Source: Clostridia bacterium (GTDB lineage: Bacteria > Bacillota > Clostridia > Oscillospirales > Acutalibacteraceae). Taken from it: DNA of 5,366 nucleotides. Where the stretch lies: positions 1-5,366 of the forward strand of contig JAFTCS010000124.1 in assembly GCA_017454565.1 (NCBI GenBank). The letters are read 5' to 3'. Positions 5,079-5,366 of this stretch are shown piece by piece (the stretch's first letter is position 1; the number at the start of each line of letters is the position of its first letter). The position numbers and the translations under genes were made by a program. The notes beneath the pieces are model-generated. The model was not told the DNA's origin and made no database searches. It worked only from the letters and a program-made list of their open reading frames with translations.

Positions 5079-5108
5079 GGTGGTTCGCCCTCGCTCCGGC
5101 GAACCGCC
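5079..5108. repeat. GC-rich 11-bp hairpin
   Basis: GGTGGTTCGCC (5079-5089) pairs with GGCGAACCGCC (5098-5108) with one G-U pair, around CTCGCTCC. There is no T-tract on either side, so it is not a standard terminator. It may be a dispersed intergenic repeat. Confidence 0.6.
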
Positions 5109-5143
5109 AAAAGCTTAGGTTTTATGCGGTTTTAGAGACATAG

Positions 5144-5180
5144 AAAAAGGACACTGACATTGTATCAATATCAGTGTCCT
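5144..5180 (-). terminator. Minus-strand rho-independent terminator B, after the tRNA 3'-end fragment
   Basis: Read on the minus strand, AGGACACTGA (5180-5171) pairs with its complement at 5157-5148. One mismatch and a further 4-bp ATTG stem around a 3-base loop follow inside. The stem is followed by TTTTT (complement of 5144-5148). It starts only two bases beyond the repeated tRNA 3' sequence at 5183-5209, as if it had been the native terminator of a tRNA gene. Confidence 0.75.
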
Positions 5181-5182
5181 GA

Positions 5183-5209
5183 TTTGGTGCGAGGGACCGG
5201 ACTTGAACC
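5183..5209 (-). pseudogene. tRNA-Leu 3'-end fragment, attachment-site-like duplicate
   Basis: These 27 bases are identical to 5280-5306, which carry the T-loop, 3' T-stem, 3' acceptor strand and CCA of the intact tRNA-Leu. Identity ends abruptly at the T-loop/5' T-stem boundary. Upstream on the minus strand there is no acceptor 5' strand, D-arm or anticodon arm, because that space is taken by the terminator of the intact tRNA. This is therefore a displaced 3' end, as left by integration of an element at a tRNA gene, and not a working tRNA. Confidence 0.75.
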
Positions 5210-5234
5210 TGTACACCGCGGATTTCGTCTCCAA

Positions 5235-5266
5235 AAAAAGCCACAAAAAACACGGCACTGTTTCGC
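5235..5266 (-). terminator. Minus-strand rho-independent terminator A of the tRNA-Leu
   Basis: On the minus strand, CACGGCACTG (5266-5257) pairs with CAGTGCCGTG (5250-5241) around GCGAAA. This perfect 10-bp stem is followed by TTTTTT (complement of 5235-5240) and a second T run a few bases on. It begins 16 bases after the encoded CCA of the tRNA. Confidence 0.88.
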
Positions 5267-5281
5267 CAGTGCCGTGGGCTT

Positions 5282-5366
5282 TGGTGCGAGGGACCGGACT
5301 TGAACCGGCACGGTTTCACCCACACGCCCCTCAAACGTGCGCGTCTGCCTATTCCGCCACCCTCGC
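5282..5366 (-). tRNA. tRNA-Leu (anticodon GAG), complete with encoded CCA
   Basis: On the minus strand the 85 bases fold as a class II tRNA. The acceptor GCGAGGG pairs with CCCTCGC, and the D-stem is GCG/CGC. The anticodon stem CACGT/GCGTG encloses loop TTGAGGG with anticodon GAG at 5332-5330. A long variable arm (GGT/ACC) follows. The T-stem GCCGG/CCGGT carries the TTCAAGT loop, and the discriminator A plus encoded CCA lie at 5285-5282. It reads CUU and CUC leucine codons. Its first base is the last base of the window, so its promoter is not visible. Its last 25 bases, plus two bases beyond, are the sequence duplicated at 5183-5209. Confidence 0.95.

Larger units (their letters stand above)
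4729..5281. other. Gene-free structured region between recombinase 2 and the tRNA; likely location of the element end
   Basis: No open frame here has a convincing ribosome binding site, composition or recognisable family. Frames that stay open on either strand run through hairpins and tandem repeats. The region instead holds a perfect inverted repeat (4734-4775), overlapping hairpins (4786-4884), a 21-bp tandem repeat (4934-5010) inside an 18-bp direct repeat, a GC-rich hairpin (5079-5108), two minus-strand terminators and a duplicated tRNA end. Because integrase genes usually lie next to their attachment site, one junction of the element probably falls here. Confidence 0.6.

Noticed and set aside
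5049..5135. 28-codon plus-strand frame with AGGAG upstream
   Set aside because: The AGGAG is too far (about 13 bases) from the ATG, and the arginine/serine-rich product comes from the GC-rich hairpin.
5183..5230. Second complete tRNA on the minus strand
   Set aside because: The T-loop, acceptor 3' strand and CCA are present, and a 7-base loop with GGA/TCC can be drawn, but there is no D-arm or acceptor 5' strand, the T-stem has a mismatch, and terminator A occupies the space.

Overview
This window looks like the right-hand end of a prophage or phage-derived mobile element in a low-to-moderate-GC Firmicute, most likely a gut Clostridia/Oscillospiraceae (Ruminococcus- or Eubacterium siraeum-like). 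The assignment rests on the families present (SPP1-type holin, amidase endolysin with a clostridial SLH-like tail, tandem serine recombinases preceded by a small HTH/zinc protein and a SHOCT protein), strong AGGAGG-type ribosome binding sites, and tightly overlapping genes. The genus is inferred, not proven.

Layout. Bases 2-52 may be the tail of an upstream phage gene. Bases 56-1152 are the lysis module: a two-helix holin and, overlapping it by one base, a zinc amidase endolysin. The endolysin carries a strong internal ribosome binding site and ATG (895-912), which would yield a separate 80-residue C-terminal domain. A 13-bp hairpin (1172-1204) separates lysis from the next module. Bases 1227-4728 are a four-gene operon-like cassette on the same strand: a HTH plus twin zinc-ribbon protein, a 60-residue SHOCT-like protein, a 429-residue serine recombinase with no coiled coil, and a 527-residue large serine recombinase with one. 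Three of the four junctions are overlaps or a short gap, which suggests translational coupling. The cassette ends in a rho-independent terminator at 4713-4740.

Bases 4729-5281 carry no convincing gene but are densely structured. They hold a perfect 19-bp inverted repeat that shares the terminator T-tract, a set of mutually exclusive hairpins, a 21-bp tandem repeat with helically phased A-tracts flanked by an 18-bp direct repeat, a GC-rich hairpin, and two minus-strand terminators. The window closes on a complete minus-strand tRNA-Leu(GAG). Its 3' end is duplicated 97 bp away, and each copy is followed by its own terminator. That is a typical scar of site-specific integration at a tRNA gene.

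Working together: holin and endolysin release progeny. The downstream cassette probably integrates and excises the element, with the large recombinase as the likely integrase and the smaller recombinase and two small proteins as candidate partners or directionality factors. The attachment site probably lies in the structured region between 4729 and the tRNA, but the sequence alone does not say which element is the att site.
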